Positions 7,033 through 8,026 of a stretch of 8,026 nucleotides of DNA are shown here, piece by piece. The notes under the pieces were generated by a model. It was not told the origin of the DNA and did not search any database. It saw nothing but the letters and a program-made list of their open reading frames with translations. Each line of letters begins with the position of its first letter. The first letter of the stretch is position 1. Position numbers and translations under genes: made by a program. Source of the DNA: Erysipelotrichaceae bacterium (GTDB lineage: Bacteria; Bacillota_I; Bacilli_A; Erysipelotrichales; Erysipelotrichaceae); contig JAILBD010000260.1 of the NCBI GenBank assembly GCA_024681275.1, forward strand, positions 1 to 8,026, written 5' to 3'.

Positions 7033-7049
7033 TAAATCAAAAAGATTTA
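7033..7049. promoter_or_regulatory. Operator-like palindrome TAAATC-N5-GATTTA at the operon start
   Basis: Perfect 6-base arms (7033-7038 and 7044-7049) surround an A5 spacer. The element begins right at the expected transcription start of the importer operon and lies between the promoter and the ribosome-binding site. That is a classic place for a repressor to block initiation. It is AT-rich, so chance occurrence is possible. No regulator gene for it is present in the window. Confidence 0.4.
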
Positions 7050-7056
7050 CATTCTC

Positions 7057-7085
7057 ATTATAATCCAAACACATCGTATTCTAAA
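7057..7085 (-). promoter_or_regulatory. Promoter of the transport operon
   Basis: On the minus strand a perfect -10 TATAAT (7062-7057) is preceded, after 17 bases, by a partial -35 TTTAGA (7085-7080, four of six). Transcription would begin near 7050, about 38 bases before the ATG of the binding-protein gene. The weak -35 would suit an activator or simply moderate strength. Confidence 0.65.
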
Positions 7086-7098
7086 GCCCTATTATATG

Positions 7099-7124
7099 AA
7101 AAAACGATCCCATCGACCGTTTTT
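7099..7124 (-). terminator. Rho-independent terminator of the phosphatase gene
   Basis: Read on the minus strand, AAAAACGGTC (7124-7115), a 5-base loop and GATCGTTTTT (7109-7100) form a 10-bp stem with one G-T wobble, ending in a run of six T. It starts 13 bases after the phosphatase stop and finishes just before the importer promoter. The phosphatase is therefore probably a separate transcription unit from the importer operon. Confidence 0.75.
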
Positions 7125-7137
7125 CCTCCCCGGTTTT

Positions 7138-7908
7138 TCAATCCAGATATCTGTTTCGCAAAAGCATCAATTTCTGCTCATCAAGGCCATATTCACACGA
7201 CAGATACGCATCAAAATCACGGTATTTTTCCCTGATGGAGGTGATGACGGTATCAAAAGTCTCTTCCAGCACGCCATCCATGATCGTGATCAGCCTGGCG
7301 ATCTCGGGATGTTCCTGAGACAGGCCTGAAACAGTCGCCAGGCTCTCTTCCAGCGCTTCCTTGCGGAAGACATTGCTGACAAGATAGTCCTTCCTGATCT
7401 CCTCTTCCTTGACTCCCAGAGCCATGAGGATGATCATCGCCGCGACACCTGTCCTGTCTTTTCCGGTCGCGCAATGGAAATAGATCGGGAGCCGTCCTTC
7501 CTCGATCTGACGCATCAAGATCTTGTATGCCACGTTGTCAAAAGCGATGGACCGGTAATAGCCGCTGATCTTCTCCAGCTGTTCCATGGCCTCGCCCCCG
7601 ATCTTGCGCATGCCATCCGGCGACCAGTCGATATCCTCCGATCCTTCCACGCTCAAGCCGCTGTGTTCGATCCGTTCAGCACCTTTGACATAGGGGTCCG
7701 GAAGCATCCGGATCTCCTGGGCGCTGCGAAGGTCCATGATCGTCTTCACATGCAGTTTTTCAAACTCCTTGAGTTCCTCCTCATCAAAATACGCCAGGCC
7801 CGCTCCCCTGTAAACGAGGCCCTTCCTGACTTTTCTTCCGTCTTTGGTCTCCAGACCGCCCAGATCACGGAAATTCTGAATGTTTCTGAATCTTGGATCA
7901 ATACGCAT
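7138..7908 (-). CDS. Tyrosine/lipid phosphatase with HCxxGKDRTG active site (Y_phosphatase3 type)
   Basis: This 256-residue protein is of the usual size for the bacterial tyrosine-protein phosphatase family related to M. tuberculosis PtpB and Listeria LipA. The N-terminal NFRDLGGL motif (residues 12-19), a YRGAGL segment (33-38) and DLRSAQE (59-65) precede the P-loop HCATGKDRTG (145-154), with nucleophile C146 and R152. The K150-D151 pair in the loop is the feature of this subgroup, which often dephosphorylates phosphoinositides as well as phosphotyrosine. No signal peptide is visible, so it should be cytoplasmic, unlike the secreted LipA. The start at 7908 agrees with the conserved N-terminal length, although the upstream site (GAAGAG) is weak. 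Upstream is an extended -10 promoter. A terminator separates it from the importer operon downstream, so a shared pathway is possible but not shown. Confidence 0.9.
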   Translation of the reverse strand: MRIDPRFRNIQNFRDLGGLETKDGRKVRKGLVYRGAGLAYFDEEELKEFEKLHVKTIMDLRSAQEIRMLPDPYVKGAERIEHSGLSVEGSEDIDWSPDGMRKIGGEAMEQLEKISGYYRSIAFDNVAYKILMRQIEEGRLPIYFHCATGKDRTGVAAMIILMALGVKEEEIRKDYLVSNVFRKEALEESLATVSGLSQEHPEIARLITIMDGVLEETFDTVITSIREKYRDFDAYLSCEYGLDEQKLMLLRNRYLD

Positions 7909-7931
7909 TTGCTCTTCTCTTTTCTGTTTTT

Positions 7932-7940
7932 ATTCTAGCA
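7932..7940 (-). promoter_or_regulatory. Extended -10 promoter of the phosphatase gene
   Basis: On the minus strand TGC-TAGAAT (7940-7932) is an extended -10 element. No good -35 is seen at the proper distance, which extended -10 promoters tolerate. Transcription would start near 7925, with a leader of about 17 bases. Confidence 0.45.
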
Positions 7941-7949
7941 CAGTGAGAA

Positions 7950-7964
7950 AGAGGCCAAACCTCT
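7950..7964. promoter_or_regulatory. Small palindrome AGAGG-N5-CCTCT between divergent genes
   Basis: Perfect 5-base arms (7950-7954, 7960-7964) lie where the -35 regions of both divergent promoters would fall (minus -10 at 7932-7937, plus -10 at 7971-7976). Neither promoter has a recognisable -35, which fits control by a factor bound here. The short arms make chance plausible. Confidence 0.3.
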
Positions 7965-7970
7965 ATGGGA

Positions 7971-7976
7971 TATAAT
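7971..7976 (+). promoter_or_regulatory. -10 box of the right-edge gene
   Basis: A perfect TATAAT lies 24 bases before the ATG at 8000. Transcription from it would begin near 7982, just before the AAGGAGA ribosome-binding site, giving a very short leader. No -35 match is seen 16-18 bases upstream, so this is tentative. Confidence 0.4.
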
Positions 7977-7999
7977 AAAGATGACAAGGAGATTTCATC

Positions 8000-8026
8000 A
8001 TGAGACAGGAAGAACTGATCACTCAG
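8000..8026 (+). CDS. Start of an unidentified gene, cut by the window edge
   Basis: Only nine codons are present (MRQEELITQ), too few to name a product. The start is convincing because AAGGAGA (7986-7992) lies seven bases upstream and a TATAAT box precedes it. The gene is divergent from the phosphatase. Confidence 0.6.

Noticed and set aside
7013..7137. A catabolite-repression (cre) site or riboswitch ahead of the importer operon
   Set aside because: No match to the cre consensus was seen by eye. The leader from the predicted start is only about 38 bases, too short for a riboswitch.
6801..7235. A 144-codon plus-strand open frame across the importer promoter
   Set aside because: It spans the lipoprotein signal sequence, the promoter and a terminator of the opposite strand. 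It has no ribosome-binding site and no family resemblance.
7474..7938. A 154-codon plus-strand open frame opposite the phosphatase gene
   Set aside because: It is antisense to a well-supported enzyme with an intact active site, and its predicted protein has no recognisable motif.

Overview
The window looks like chromosomal DNA from a low-to-mid GC Bacillota, possibly an Erysipelotrichia relative. That is an inference from strong AAGGAGG ribosome-binding sites, sigma-A type promoters, a lipoprotein signal with a short lysine-rich n-region, a DUF1836 gene and a hemolysin-III family gene. No mobile element, RNA gene or CRISPR array was seen. Gene density is high, and the longest stretch without a gene is about 130 bases.

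Layout. Bases 1-171 are the C-terminal end of a plus-strand gene, perhaps a TetR-type regulator, closed by a perfect 10-bp hairpin. A minus-strand DUF1836 gene (198-677) is divergent from a plus-strand hemolysin III/TrhA-like membrane protein gene (811-1488). The 133-bp gap between them carries a promoter on each strand plus repeated, palindromic operator-like elements. A bidirectional terminator (1503-1545) separates the TrhA-like gene from a five-gene minus-strand operon.

The operon reads, in order of transcription: solute-binding lipoprotein (7012-5735), alkaline-phosphatase-superfamily phosphoesterase of the nucleotide pyrophosphatase/phosphodiesterase (NPP) type (5714-4419), UgpC/MsmK-type ATPase (4389-3334), UgpA/MalF-type permease (3337-2399) and UgpE/MalG-type permease (2439-1561). 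It has its own promoter, a palindrome at the expected transcription start, short spacers or overlaps throughout, and a terminator at its far end. Together the genes encode a complete CUT1-type ABC importer. The phosphoesterase has no signal peptide and keeps every expected catalytic residue. The simplest model is import of a phosphorylated or phosphodiester solute followed by cleavage in the cytoplasm. This resembles Ugp-UgpQ, but with an unrelated hydrolase.

Upstream on the same strand, behind its own terminator, is a tyrosine/lipid phosphatase with the HCxxGKDRTG active site (7908-7138). It is divergent from a gene of which only the first nine codons are present (8000 onward). A palindrome lies between those two promoters.
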